A stretch of DNA of 64,000 bases from Coriaria nepalensis (lineage: Eukaryota > Streptophyta > Magnoliopsida > Cucurbitales > Coriariaceae). Below, one piece after another: positions 16,968 to 29,700 of the stretch. The translations under genes were made by a program, and so were the position numbers. Within the stretch, counting starts at the first letter, position 1. Each line of letters opens with the position of its first letter. The DNA is taken from positions 7,884,001 to 7,948,000 of the forward strand of contig CP114500.1 of NCBI GenBank assembly GCA_027186245.1, in the 5' to 3' direction. Below the pieces are notes generated by a model. It did not search any database, was not told where the DNA came from, and saw only the letters and a program-made list of their open reading frames with translations.

Positions 16968-19900
16968 CTAAAATAAGTCGTAGAAGTAATAGAAACACGC
17001 ATCAATGAAATCGAACCAAGCCCTACGCCAATAAGGATTGATGTAGAGAACCGCTGCTACTCCGAAAGATAATGTGACATAGGATGCACCAAAACTCCAG
17101 TAGAATGATACCATATCAATGTTGGATCCATCCTCCTCTTCTTCTTCTCCCGGTGATGTTACGGGATCAATGGGGCGAGCTTTGGCGAACGATGGCACAA
17201 GAAGAAAAGGGTTACCATCATAACTATGGCTATCATCAAAAGTATCAAACTGTCCACCTTTCGGAACTGGACCAGACAAGTTATTATACGATACGTTGAA
17301 CATAGACAGCATGTTTAGCCCGGCAAGGTTAGGAGGTATTTGCCCGCTCAAATTGTTGTTGGAAAGATCCAAGCTCTCTATCATTGTCAAGTTTGAGAAA
17401 CTCTCAGGAATAAATCCCGAAAAGCAGTTATGCGACAAATTCATAACTTTGAGTGTAGGTAGATTTCCAATTTGCACCGGAATATCACCGGTTAAATGGT
17501 TACATGACAAGTCGAATACAGTTATGCTGTTGGCTATACCACCTTTGTAAATGTCAAATCTTTTCTTATTAGTAAACTCTGCTTCTACTTGTACACTAAG
17601 TATAACAACATTCGGCTCTACACCTTGATGATCTAAATCAGACATTCCATCAATAAAATCAAAAGACGTAAACATGGATAAAATTGATGTGAATCCCAAG
17701 TTATAATTGAAAGAATCAGGATCGCTGATTTTCCAATACGTTATATTGTATAAGCATGACGGGATTGAACCATTAAGCTTGTTCTGTGAGAAATCCATAA
17801 TTCTAAGGTTAACCAGTTGGCATAACTGCACAGGAACTTCGCCTTGCAATCGATTTTTTCCCAATAGAAGCATCCGCAAACGTTTAAACCCACTGATCCA
17901 CTCAGGAATACTTCCAGAAAAATTATTGTACCCCAAACTAAGTACCTCTAGCTCGGAACTTTGGGTCAATGCCCTAGGTATCAATCCTGTGAAATTATTC
18001 CTGTGCATGTACAGATATTCCAACGAAGTATAATTGAAGCACGAGGGTATGGATCCAGACAACTGATTTTGTGATAGATCTAAATAAAAGAGCTTTTGAA
18101 GGTTGCATAGTTCGAACGGAAGCTGACCTTGCATAGAATTATTTGAAATCTGAAGAACTCGCAAATTTGGGAGACGATCAATGCAATTCAGAATTCTGTC
18201 CGATATGAGATTGTTTGAGATGTCTAAACTATATAAGGAAGTCTGATTCCATAACCTTCCTCCTATAACCATCTCTGTGAAACGGTTATTTGCCAAGCTC
18301 AACATGTATAAACTACTTGAATTTGATAAGTGAGAAAGGTATATTTTCCCATGTAGTTTGTTATTCGATAGATTCAAAGACCATAAATTTTGTATCCAGG
18401 AAAATGTACGTGCATCTAACTCACCGGAGAAGTTATTGTAAGACAAGTCAACTACTTGTAGTCGAGTCATCTGACCCATCGAAAAAGGTAAAGGATTTCC
18501 TTGAAAACTATTCATTGATAGGTTGAGAATCCCCATTTCTGGAAGGAGGAAACCGATGTGGTCCGGAAGCTGACCATTAAGCATGTTCTGTGAAACTATC
18601 AAAGTAGACAGATTATGCGGTACTTTTGGCAGTAGAAGTGGCCCCCTGATCGAGTTCTTCTTCAATATTAACGTGTCCAAGTTGGAGTTATTGTCTAAGA
18701 TCCAAGTTGGAAATGTTCCACCAATATTGTTACCTGAGAGGTCAACATATCGTAGATCATATTGGTATAATAAAAAGCTAGGGATCCTATCAAGGTTAGA
18801 GTTTCGCAATACAAACGCTTTCAACTGAAATGAGGGTAGCCGTGGGGGTGGTTCTGTTTCAAAGTGAAACTTATTTCCGTTACCAGAAAGTGTAAAGACT
18901 TTGAGCTTTGAATGATTAGCCAAGGGGCTTACTGAGAATGAACCTTCAAATTGGTTGTCGAAGAGAGAAAGAGCTACAAGATTAGTAAGTTTCTCAAGGG
19001 CTGCAGATGGAATGTTTCCGGTCAAATGGTTACTTGAGATATCCAGAACTCGAAGGTTAGTTAAGTTTCCAATACAGTCTGGGATGGGGCCAATTAATGC
19101 ATTACTACTTAGATCCACTTTGACCAAATTCTTTGAAATTTCACACAATCCTGTAGGTCAAAAAAGATAACAATGTAAAGAAGACAAATAATAAATGACA
19201 ATAATATTTCAGGTAGTATAACTCAAACTTAAATATTTCAAATTTTTTAATTCAACAAAATCTATATCGAGAAGAATAATATAATTTAAACTCATAAAAT
19301 ATAACTAAAATCTACTACTTGAATGTAAAATTCATTTAATATCAATTTAGTAAATTCATCTAAATACGTCATCCTCGAACAAATAAATAAATAAATAAAA
19401 GATTTTAATATCTTAAATCCAATGTAAAGATTTTAATTAAATATTTAATTTACCTTTATTTGACAGGAAGTCAGTAAACATATTATAGCTTAAATCCAAG
19501 TATTTCAGATTTTTCAATTCAACAAAATCTGTATCATAAAAAAAACAATATAATAATAATAAAATATCTCTTGTAATTATTTTATGGTTTCATTTGAAAG
19601 TACTTATTTTGTCTAATTTAGATTGGTTTAGGTGTTATAATATCTAATTTAATCATTAGAGCTCAAATCTAATCATTCTAAGTTCTCTAGTTCAGCAAAA
19701 TATGTATTATGAGAAGAAAAAAATATATAATAATAATAATATGAGTGAAAATTAGTATTAATATGAGCTTAAATGAATATCTTCGTTATACAGTTAATTT
19801 ACTCGATCCATTTGACAGGTAGTCAGTAAACTCCTTATAAACTAACTTATTACCAAATATTCCTGATTTTTGAATTCAATAAAATATATATAGAGAAAAA

Positions 19901-20039
19901 TAATATAATTTAAGCTTATAAAATATAACTAAAAATACAATTTATTTACTATCAATTTAGTAAATTCATCTAAATGAAACTTAAATCACTCCATAAAAAA
20001 ATAAATAATAGGAAAAAAATAAAGAAGAAGATAAAATCA

Positions 20040-20075
<36 letters not shown>

Positions 20076-22288
20076 GATTACGATTTACCTCTCCTCCATA
20101 AAGTACCATTAAGATTATTTCTCGACAAATCTAGTGTTTCTAAGTATCTCAACTTGGCTAAATCTGGAAAAAAAAAACAGTAAAGATAATAATGATAATT
20201 ATAAAATTTGAAAAATAAATAATTAGTTAATTTATTAATACCTTTAGTAGGAAGATGATTTGTAAGCATATTACCACCGAGTCTTAAGATTTTCAATGAT
20301 GGAGTGACTTCACCTAAACATGAGAATATGGTATTGTTGTATCTATTGCCACTAAGGTTTAACGTCTCCAACTTCATCATCATAAACCCTTTCTCATGAA
20401 AAAAAAAAAAAACCCAAATACATACATACATAATTTATTTTATTTAATATGACATCATCAAAAATATTAAATGGAAATCTTAATTAAACACTTAATTTAC
20501 CTCCATTTGGCAGACACCCAGTAAACTCATTAAAGCTTAAATCGAGGTATTTAAGATTTTCCAATTTAGCAAAGTCTGGATCATAAGAAAAAAAATGTAA
20601 TAATAATAAGATATCTCTTGTAATCATCATATTATGGTTTTATTAGAAAGTACTTATTTTGTCTAGTTTAGATTGGTTTGGGTCTAATTTAACCCATAAA
20701 ATATAACTAAAATCTTGTAAAATTCATTTAATATCAATCTTGTAAGTTTTCCAGTTTTGTAAAGTTTGTATCATGAAAAAGAAAAATATGATAAACCATA
20801 TTAATAATAATTTCATGGGTTACAATATTAAAAAAGAGAGTTACGATATTTTGAGGGAAAATTAGTATTAAAAATGATAGCCCTGGAAAAAAGAAAAGAA
20901 AAGTTAAGATAATAATAATTATTATAAAATTTGAAAAGCAATTAATTAATCATTCCTTCTTGAAAATAATATTAAATGAAGATCTTAATTAAACACTTAA
21001 TTTACCTTCATTTGACAGGTAGCCGGTAAACATATTACCATTTAAATCCAAATATTCCAGACTTTTCAATTCAGCAAAGTCTGGATAATAAGAAAAAAAA
21101 TGTAATAATAATAAGATATCTCTTGTAATCATCATATTATGGTTTTATTTGAAAGTACTTATTTTGTCTAGTTTAGATTGGTTTGGGTCTTATAATATCT
21201 AATTTAAGCCATAAAATATAACTAAAACCTACTACTCGGATGTTAAATTCATTTAATATCAATCATGTAAGTTCATCTAAATGGAACTTAAATCACTTCA
21301 CGAAAAAATAAATAATAGGAAAAAAAAAAAGAAGATAAGTCAAACACACACATATATATATATATAACTAGATCACAATTTACCTCTCATCCATAAAGTA
21401 CCATTAAGATTATTATCCGACAAATCCAGTGTTTCTAAGTATCTTAACTTGGCTAAATCTGGAAAAAAGAGAAAAGTAAATATAATAATGATAATTATAA
21501 AATTTGAAAAATAAATAATTAGTTAATTTATTAATACCTTTAGTAGGAAGATGATTTGTAAGCATATTACCACCGAGTCTTAAGGTTTTCAATGATGGAG
21601 TGACTTCACCTAAACATGAGAATATGGTATTGTTGTATCCACCCCATGTAAGGTCTAACGTCTCCAACTTCATCATCATAAACCCTTTCTCATGAAAAAA
21701 AAAACCCAAATACATACATACATAATTTATTTTATTTAATATGACATCATCAATAAACAATGATAATTATATATAATTAAGTTAAAAGTACGTACCTTTG
21801 TTACAATTAGACCAACCCTTGATGAAGTGATTATCGGATAAATCGAGAGATGACAACATTTCAAAATGAGAGAATATAGATATATTGAGTATCACTTCTC
21901 TCTTCTCCATCATTATTTCCCTTTGATAGTCATCATAATAAAATATTTCGGAAAGGGAGAGACCCACCACATGGCCTGTGGTATGGTTACATCGGACTCC
22001 TTCCCAATTGCAGCACTCAGCATTTTGGGCATTACTATTAACCCATGTAGACATGAGATAGTGCTCATGATATTGTTCTTCACCTGGTAGTAGTACATAT
22101 TGGTCGAAGAAGGCCTTCATCTCCAACAATGCTTGTCTTTCTTGTTCCAAACACATCACTGTGTTCTTCATCGTCGTCGTCGTCGTCATGTTATTTGCTT
22201 GCATCGTGTGAACCGCCTGCGCCATGACGATGATCACCAAAACCCATATCCGGTATTTTATGATCATCATGACTTCAACCTTCTTCAT
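16968..22288 (-). CDS. LRR receptor-like protein (RLP; no kinase), Cuscuta-receptor-1-like
   Basis: Nine exons: 22288-21796, 21684-21538, 21458-21384, 21080-21006, 20575-20501, 20388-20242, 20163-20089, 19528-19454 and 19150-16968. Every junction is phase 1, and the joined frame is 1,114 residues. The start chosen is MKKVEVMM at 22288, giving a signal peptide (WVLVIIVMAQAVH); a longer in-frame start exists at 22354. The LRR N-cap (CLEQERQALLEMK, then CCNWEGVRC) is followed by many plant-type extracellular LRRs. The last part is an acidic juxtamembrane patch (PGEEEEEDGSNID), one transmembrane helix near VTLSFGVAAVLYI and a short tail with no kinase. RLPs sense extracellular ligands and signal through SOBIR1/BAK1-type partners (family knowledge); the ligand here is unknown. 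Exons 2-3 and 6-7 are duplicates, and decayed exon copies lie in the introns. Confidence 0.85.
19200..19262 (-). pseudogene. Decayed LRR exon in RLP intron 8
   Basis: On the minus strand this resembles the exon at 19528-19454 (DFVELKNLKYL), with a TAG acceptor kept. The frame meets a TGA and the donor is lost. It is probably skipped, leaving a fossil of the exon array. Confidence 0.65.
19640..19885 (-). pseudogene. Two decayed LRR exons in RLP intron 7
   Basis: The copy at about 19885-19800 reads FIEFKNQEYL, then shifts frame before EFTDYLSNG, and its donor is altered. The copy at about 19705-19640 reads FAELENLE, a stop, then LDLS; its acceptor AG has become AT. Both resemble the 75-nt exons at 21080-21006 and 20575-20501. 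Confidence 0.65.
19960..21760. repeat. ~1.3-kb tandem segmental duplication inside the RLP gene
   Basis: Sequence at about 21260-21760 (exons 2-3 with flanking introns) repeats at about 19960-20450 (exons 6-7) with an offset near 1,295 bp. Copies share intron details such as the TACATACATACAT stretch and the TATATA tract. Exons 2 and 6 differ at only six of 49 residues, mostly in one short stretch (DLTWGG against NLSGNR). Confidence 0.85.
20745..20785 (-). pseudogene. Partial decayed LRR exon in RLP intron 4
   Basis: A short minus-strand match (FTKLENLQD, then a stop) to the DFAKLENLKYL exon at 20575-20501. The acceptor is lost and the 3' half of the exon is missing. Confidence 0.5.
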
Positions 22289-22384
22289 CCGACAAATTAA
22301 TATTGATTGATTGCACGGTAAAAATAGTAAGATTGATCGTTTTCTTAGAAACAAACTGAATAGCCTGTATATATATATATATAT

Positions 22385-22879
22385 ATAGGAAACAAGGTCG
22401 TGATCAATAAGGTTTACATTTCATATTTTTCCACAAAGAAAGATATTTGTATTACCTGTGGAAAAATGATGCTTCAAACTGGTCAATAATAATTGTGCAT
22501 TTACTTTTGGTTGGATTAGAAGACTTCAAACTGGTCTTGTTAACTTATTAAATGGGTTAGATGGAGTTTACTTAGATGGAGTTGTTTGTTGTGGTCCTAC
22601 ACTGAAATTTCCAAACAAGTTAGAAAATGATTGTTTTTTACTATTTCTTCGTTGAGAACAAGTCTAGTCTAGTAGGCCATATTCCTTTCTGTCAAGTACA
22701 CTGTTTTTCTTTGATACATTTTTGCCACATTAATTGTTTTCCGTGTGACTTTATTCTAATACTAGCAAGTATTTTCAATTATTTGTTTGCCCATTTCTGG
22801 GCAGTTTCTCAAGATAAGTTTGAATGTTTCTCCTTTCCTGTCTTTGTCTTGTTGAGCAATCCAAGTGAAGTGAGTTCTT
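22385..22879. other. RLP upstream region; no gene seen
   Basis: This is the 5' flank of the RLP gene plus sequence I do not recognise. A plus-strand open frame from 22627 runs over the RLP fragment antisense and has low-complexity composition, so I do not accept it as a gene. Confidence 0.4.
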
Positions 22880-23215
22880 TGTTATATGGAAGACTACAAT
22901 CAAGAAACCACATTAATCATACTCTGCACTTCTTTCATAAGTACAGAAAGCACTCTGAATTTTTCTCAATTAAAAGGGATTACAACTCTAACGAACATAA
23001 GGGTTACTAAAATAAGTCATTGATATAATAGAAACACACATCAACGAAACCGAACCAAGCCCTACGCCAATAAGGATTAATGTAGAGCACCGTTGCTACT
23101 CCGAAAGATAATGTGAGATGGGATACACCAAAACTCCAGTAGAATGACACCATATCAATGTTGGATCCATCCTCCTCCTCTTCTTCTCCCGGTGATGTTA
23201 TAGGATCAATAGGGT
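22880..23215 (-). pseudogene. RLP C-terminal fragment, truncated tandem copy
   Basis: The minus strand from 23215 to 23007 encodes the acidic patch, transmembrane helix and tail of the neighbouring RLP (PGEEEEEDGSNIDMVSFYWS to YINPYWRRAWFGF). Similarity to the main gene's 3'UTR continues to about 22888. No LRR coding sequence lies upstream, so similarity breaks near 23215. It is a remnant of a second tandem gene or of unequal exchange. The transmembrane part has not acquired a stop. Confidence 0.85.
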
Positions 23216-23778
23216 TCCCGAAGAATTCAATGAGTTCATGATCATTATACATTAAATTTGTAATATTTTTTTCATATAATGTTGAAATTATAAATGGTCG
23301 GTTGCATTTGAAAATAAACTTTCAGAATTTTTCATATATATATCACATTTTCAGAAGATTAGTTAATATTCTCGGTGAGATAAGATAAATTAAATTTAAA
23401 TTATGATGATATTGTGTATATTCTACTTATTATACTATAACCTTTATATTTTAACTCAAACTCGATATTTATATAGCACATGATATAACACCGAGCAAAA
23501 TATGAACGAATATTTGAAAAAGGCCATACACGTTGAGCCCACGGGTCTTAAAGGCAAGACTGCACCAAGAGGAACGGGGAAAATTTTAATGTACATACAT
23601 ACGTTATTACCACACTCAACTTAATATACGAACCAATATAATCAAGAAAAAAACAAAACAATAAGACCATGCAACGTTATTTCCTAAAAGATTCAATTTC
23701 TCTTCTTGTACGTTAGATTTTGGTGTGAAGAGATCATCATTCGCTACTGACTTCAACTTGGCAAATCTATCTCACTCT

Positions 23779-26700
23779 TCAACGAACAGAGGCACAGAAC
23801 GCATGCTGATTATACAAACCAGTAACTCCATTCGTGATCTGCTGCCTACTTCTCCTCGTCCTCCTTTTAACTGCTACAAACCCTTCATCTCCGTTCTTAT
23901 TTACATCCACTGTTTCTTCATTCCCATTATCACTTGAGCTAAAAACAGAGTCTACCTTTCCTTCATTTCCATAAAGAACTTTTATTATAGCACTGTCGTT
24001 CACTATTGCATCCGAAGAAATTCCGGAATGTTCCAACTTCTCACTCACTGTATTCTCACCTGCTTCTTCATCCACGTCTTTCCCAACCGACTTCACAATG
24101 AAGCTCATCAATATCTGCCTTGCAAGCTCCAACTTCTCACACTCTGAGAAGTTTCTTTTAGAACTATTTTCCTCAACTGTGTTATTACTTGATTTCTTAT
24201 CTAACTTCTCTTCGGGCCCACTTGTTTCGGGCAAAGAACTTGAGTACATATCTGCTGGATTTCTTTGGGAAGCTTTCCTAGGAACAAACTCAGGGGCATG
24301 TGGATTCATCATTTTTGCAGACCCAGATCCAGTTCTGTCCAGTTTAGGGACATGGTATTTTGAAAACCCATGTTTAGTGTGGAAAGAACCACTGTTTCTG
24401 TAATACATAAGAGATCTTGGCCCACAAGGAACTCTAGTTGTAGCCGGAGGGAGTACAGACTCAGCACTTGAAGGTTGAGCAATGGGAAGTGATCCGGGTT
24501 TGAAAGGTTCGGCTGCAGCAGAAAGTTTACTGCCATTTGTCTCCATGGGTTTTTCTGGAGAAGACAGAGAGGGAATCTCTTCACACTCTGGATCTTTATT
24601 TTCCGATTGAGTTGCATTGTCATGAATAACTTCTAGTTTATCTTCTTCTGAAATCGGTTCAGCATAGTTACTATTTGTGTGCTCGTCCTTTACTGTCTCC
24701 AAAGGAATTTCAGTCTTTTTGGAATCTGTGTTTCTGTTCATCAATGGCCATAGAACTGTACCAGGCGGTGCTAAAGCGACTTCTTTGTAAGATAAGGATT
24801 TCGAGGCCATTGGAGAAGATGTTATGGGATTGGATGAAACTTTGGAAAAGGAAGCTTTTGACTGAAGTCCAAGTGAACTCTCTCCAGCAGTGGAATGCTG
24901 AGCTGCCTTTGATGGCTTTGATGGTGATGACGGCTCATTTTGAACCATCTTTGGACTTGTTTTTCGGGGAGGAGAACCCATTCCCAGCTTGTAGCTGCTT
25001 TCTCTTAGCTTCGAATTTTCAGAGCTAAATCCATTCAGCTTTGGGGGAACTGGTCTCCTGTTAAACTTCTGGTTAGAATTATTTCCAGACCTCCCTTTTG
25101 AATTAGCCTCTTGCCATCCATCATCTGAGTTTGTTCCTTCCTCTACTTCATTCAAAATTGTAGGCTCCTCATTTCGAATGGGATCATTAATTTCTTTTAC
25201 CGCTTTGGGATGAACCAAGCTGGACTCGACTTCTTGAGAAGAGCCCTCTTTTAGGTCATTTAAGTCTTCCACAACATCAGGGTGAAAATTTTGGTAAGCA
25301 GTGGAAGCAGATCCCTCAAGTACTTGAAGGGTTTTATCACTTGCTTGTAATCCCTGAAGATTCAGGATAAAAGGCAAGAGAGGAAATGTTAAGATTATGC
25401 AGTTTTTGTTAGAACCAATAATCAGGAATGACGATCGAAATTTACTTGCCTTTGCACGTCGTTGTTTCCTCTGTGCATCACTTCCTTTAGAATCTTGATC
25501 TGGGCAAATGAAATCCAGAAGATCAGAGACACTGCAACAAAGGACAGATGAGCTTCGGTGCAAAATCACAATTGATTTCAAAAGTAGGCAATTTTTTAGA
25601 AGAATACCCTATCAATACCTAAGGTGACCTTTGCTTGAGATTAATGGATCTGGCTTTGGAATCCCATTTCGTGCCATTTCTTGTTGCTCCAGAGCCTTAG
25701 ACTCAAAATACTCCAGCCAAGCAGCAGCATCCTGTTTAAGAAAAACCCACATGTCAACTCTTATAGACTTCTAAATTTGAGCAACAATTTGCTCCATAAA
25801 TGTAATAAAATAGTAAAGCAGAGCTCTATGGTCCCACCTGAGTACGGAGGTCGTCTTGTCCAAGTTTGGCTTGAAGTATCCTTAGAGTAGTTTGTTCATG
25901 TTGAACACTAAGAGAATATGCCTCCATTAAAGAAAGAGCTATGGCTATGGCATGATAGCTTGCAGCAGTTTGTATGTGATCAGCGCCTAGCAATCTTTGG
26001 TTGCATTTAAGAGCTTCATGAAGAAACCGGAGGGCAACATGCACATTTCCAATGCCCTCTTCCATCATTGCAATGTTGATATATGTAGCAGCTGTGTTGG
26101 GATGAGACAGTCCGCATGTAAAGTGGAGGAGGAATAAAGCACGATTTACGTATCTGCCAATAATGCAACATATTTAGCAACAGAAATGAAAAGGAAACAG
26201 GGGTAGTTTTTTATTATTATTATATTTTATTTTTTTGGGGAAACTAAAGGGGTAGTCTGTAACTTACTTCAAAGCTAATTCAATGTGTTGTAGACGGTAA
26301 TAGAAAACAGAAAGATCCCCATAGCTTTTCACTGTGTCCGGATGGTCAAGCCCAAGTTCCCTTTCATTGATATCCAAAGCCTTCTGCTGATATATAGTTG
26401 CCTAACAACAGAAATTGAAAATATCTTTGATGAATCTCAATTCAAAGTCAGAAAATTCTTAATAAGTGAGAAAATCTCATTACCTGGTTAAAATCTCCAG
26501 TATGATATAGAACTACCGCCAAAAGACTATAGGCGCTTGCAGTAGTTCGATGGTAGGGCCCACATACAGCTATCATCTTTGCAAGTGCCTTCATATGCAA
26601 GAAAAGTATTCCACAAACACAAACACAGTTTTACAAGAAAAATTAGTGCAAATAACTTCAATTTAGAAACAATAGGCTAGGCCCTTTACCTTTGTTCCAT

Positions 26701-29700
26701 AATTAACAGCATCCTCTAGCTTCCCTTTATCAAGAGCAATTTTGGATGACTCCAATAAATTCCGTCCATCAACCGAAGAGCATCCTACATGCTGTTTAAA
26801 ACAATTCAAAAAAGGCTTAGATATCTTGCGTCCAATAGATTGTAAATGAGATGGAAAATAACATGGAAGTTTACAAACAAAGATATAGAACGAAAACCCG
26901 ACAGAGAGTCTCACCTTACAAACCGGAACCATGCTTATAATATCGTTTTCCCCAAAGGGATTTGGACTTTCCATATCATAATCTCTCGGAACTAACTCTA
27001 AGCCCACCTGGAAAAGAAAGTGTACATGTAACAAATGAGCATTTTGAACAAGTAGTAGCCCGAGTTGAATAGAAGTCAAGAGCTTTAGATTACCTTATGG
27101 CAAAGTCCTCGAAGGACAGATAACTTTCTCAACTGTTGGAACTCATTACTCAAATTCCAACCATATCTTCTAGATAGATATGTTCTTAACCATTGCAGTT
27201 TGAGAACATTGTCATTGTCCGAGTTGTGCTCATTATCTTCCAACCCACAACATCCAAGTAAGAAATTAAGTGCTGAAGCTATTGCTCCAGCTAATTCCGA
27301 AAAGTTTCCAACAGAAGCCACAGCTGTTTTAACTACATGCTTGAAAGCTCGGGTGACCATCTCGTGAATGCATAGTGACTGTATGTGAGGAAGCTTCTCA
27401 GAAAGTTCAACCTGATTTTTGTTGACATTTTGAAAGTAGAAGATGATTTAGTTGATTCTATAATAGAAGTGACAAAAAAATTAAAAAATTGATCAAAACT
27501 ACTCACCACTCGACCCAAGGAGCGCATCTGAAGGCCCCTCAAATGCATGAAATCAGTCAATGTACGACCATCAACAGGTGATAGTTCAAGCGATCCAAAA
27601 TCCGCTACCTAAAAGATATAGAGAATTGTAAGCAAACAATGCATAAATGATTCTAAACTTCTCTAACACTGTTAAATTTCCGGCTGTAAAATGTAGTTAC
27701 CAGCTTTGGTAAGGCAATTTCATCATAATACTTGTTGGCCATCAGTAGAAGCTCATCCGCTGACTGTTCCAGAAGAGAGCACAAAAATTAGTCCAAAAGA
27801 TTATAAATAAATAAAAAAGGTAATAAATCACTATATCCAGTATTAAAAGTAATTTCTTAGTTACCTTAAGATGAAGATCGGTTCCGGTTTCTTTAAGACG
27901 CAAGAAAGCTTCTCTAGGAATTAGTTTCTCCAATCCTCCATCGCACCTTAACTCTCCATTGCTAAGACATTTTACATCACTTTCAACATTTGCTTCCTTG
28001 AAATCTGTACTACTTACATCAGTTAACTTCTTTTCCCTCTGTTTCAAAAGCTTAAACTGCTTTCCAAGTCCTTTGACAGCTGGTTCGGCTTCAATATCAT
28101 CCCTTTTGCTTTTCGGTGATGAATCTGTTGAACTTCCCTGTTTCTGTAGATGCTGAAGCCAACAAGAACCAAGTTCCCATCTGATTTTCTTATCAGAAAA
28201 GATCGGGTTCTCCTGTAGCTTCACTAGGCTCTCTTTAATTAGATTCCGGACCAGATTTCTAGGAGTTTCTAAATCATCTGAAATAGATTGAGATGCCTGA
28301 CATTCTACCCCTGATTCCACACTAAATTTGTGAAGCAGAGCCCTCAAACTGTAATGAATTGCTACCTGGTTAGTACCCAAAAAAAAAATGGAAAAAGAAA
28401 AAACGAGAGACGAGATTTAGCAAGTAGTAGATTAACAAATAACAAGTAGTTCAGACCTGTTTAGGTTAAGAGCATTTGCTCCTCCATCTACTTGATCTTC
28501 AATATTAATATCTTGTGACTCATTCATGGCCTTCTTCACACTACCGGCAACCTTTACTGTTGCACTGTATCCACAATGTCTAACCATGACAAGCCCCAAA
28601 GAGTCAAGATCCTGCAAAGGAAAAAATAAAATAAAACATTACAGTAAAACAAGTTACCTCGAATAATGGCATCTCACCAAATTCTTTTTAACTTTGAACC
28701 ACATTCTCTCATATCTTCAAGAAAAAATTTATCAAAACTACTTACACGGACTATTACACTCTCATCTGCAGTTAACCCCTTGAGTAAGTTCCTTTTAGCA
28801 ACTTCCTCATCAGACCCACAAGATGATTGATAGCCACTAAATCTTACTTCAGACTTTGAGCTCGCATCCGTAGGATCACGTCTTACGATAATTGACAAGT
28901 CTCCAACACGATCCTCGAGAAGGACTGATCCCGAAGAGCAATTTAGTACATTCCGCTCTTCTGATGTGGAATCTATGTAACGGCAAATTGCTGAAACAGC
29001 TTTAAGGATTGAAATGTCAACAAATTGACTATGAAGTAGAAAAGCTTTCCGGTCCCGCACCATCCTCTCCTCCTCGGTTTTGCAAGGAAGACTTTCCAAA
29101 ATGGCAAAATCAGTTGCCCATGGTCTAAGGTCAAGCTCACCGTTTCTTCCTTGGCCTCCTCCATCTCCACCCCAATTTTTATCTTCTACTGGTAGAGTTG
29201 GGAATTCTGAGGGAGAGTCAATGATGGAAGGAGGAACAAGCCATGTGTTCGTTCGGAATCCATATGGAAGGTTCCCAAACTATCAGAAACAAACATGGAG
29301 AAAGGAAAATTATACAACAATTCCTTTTTCTTTATACCTTTATTAGTACATTAGTTGAAAATCATTCTCAAGTAATAAGATGTTTACCTTATTATGTTCA
29401 ACAAAAGCTTTCATCAAAATCTCATATGCCTGCATTTCCACACACATTAAGTTCTTATATTTAGCAAATTAATATATGAAATTCGAATCAAATTAAGGAA
29501 ATATAGTGAAGAGTTGGATCATTTTTAAGTACTGACATTGGCAAAAGCTCGGCTGACTTGCTGCAAGAGATCGACCAGTGAGTGGCTTTCTAAACGCTGC
29601 TTTCCGGCAGTATAGTACCCTTTCACTGAAGCAAATACCTGGATTACCTTGCCATTGCATATCTTTATCTGCAAGAGATTATGTATCAAATTTGAGGCCC

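Noticed and set aside
22627..23010. 127-codon plus-strand open frame
   Set aside because: It runs antisense over the RLP fragment, is rich in Phe, Cys and Ser, and has no recognisable family or splice context.
24675..25028. 117-codon plus-strand open frame
   Set aside because: It is antisense to the low-complexity tail exon of the REC-family gene, where open shadows are expected.
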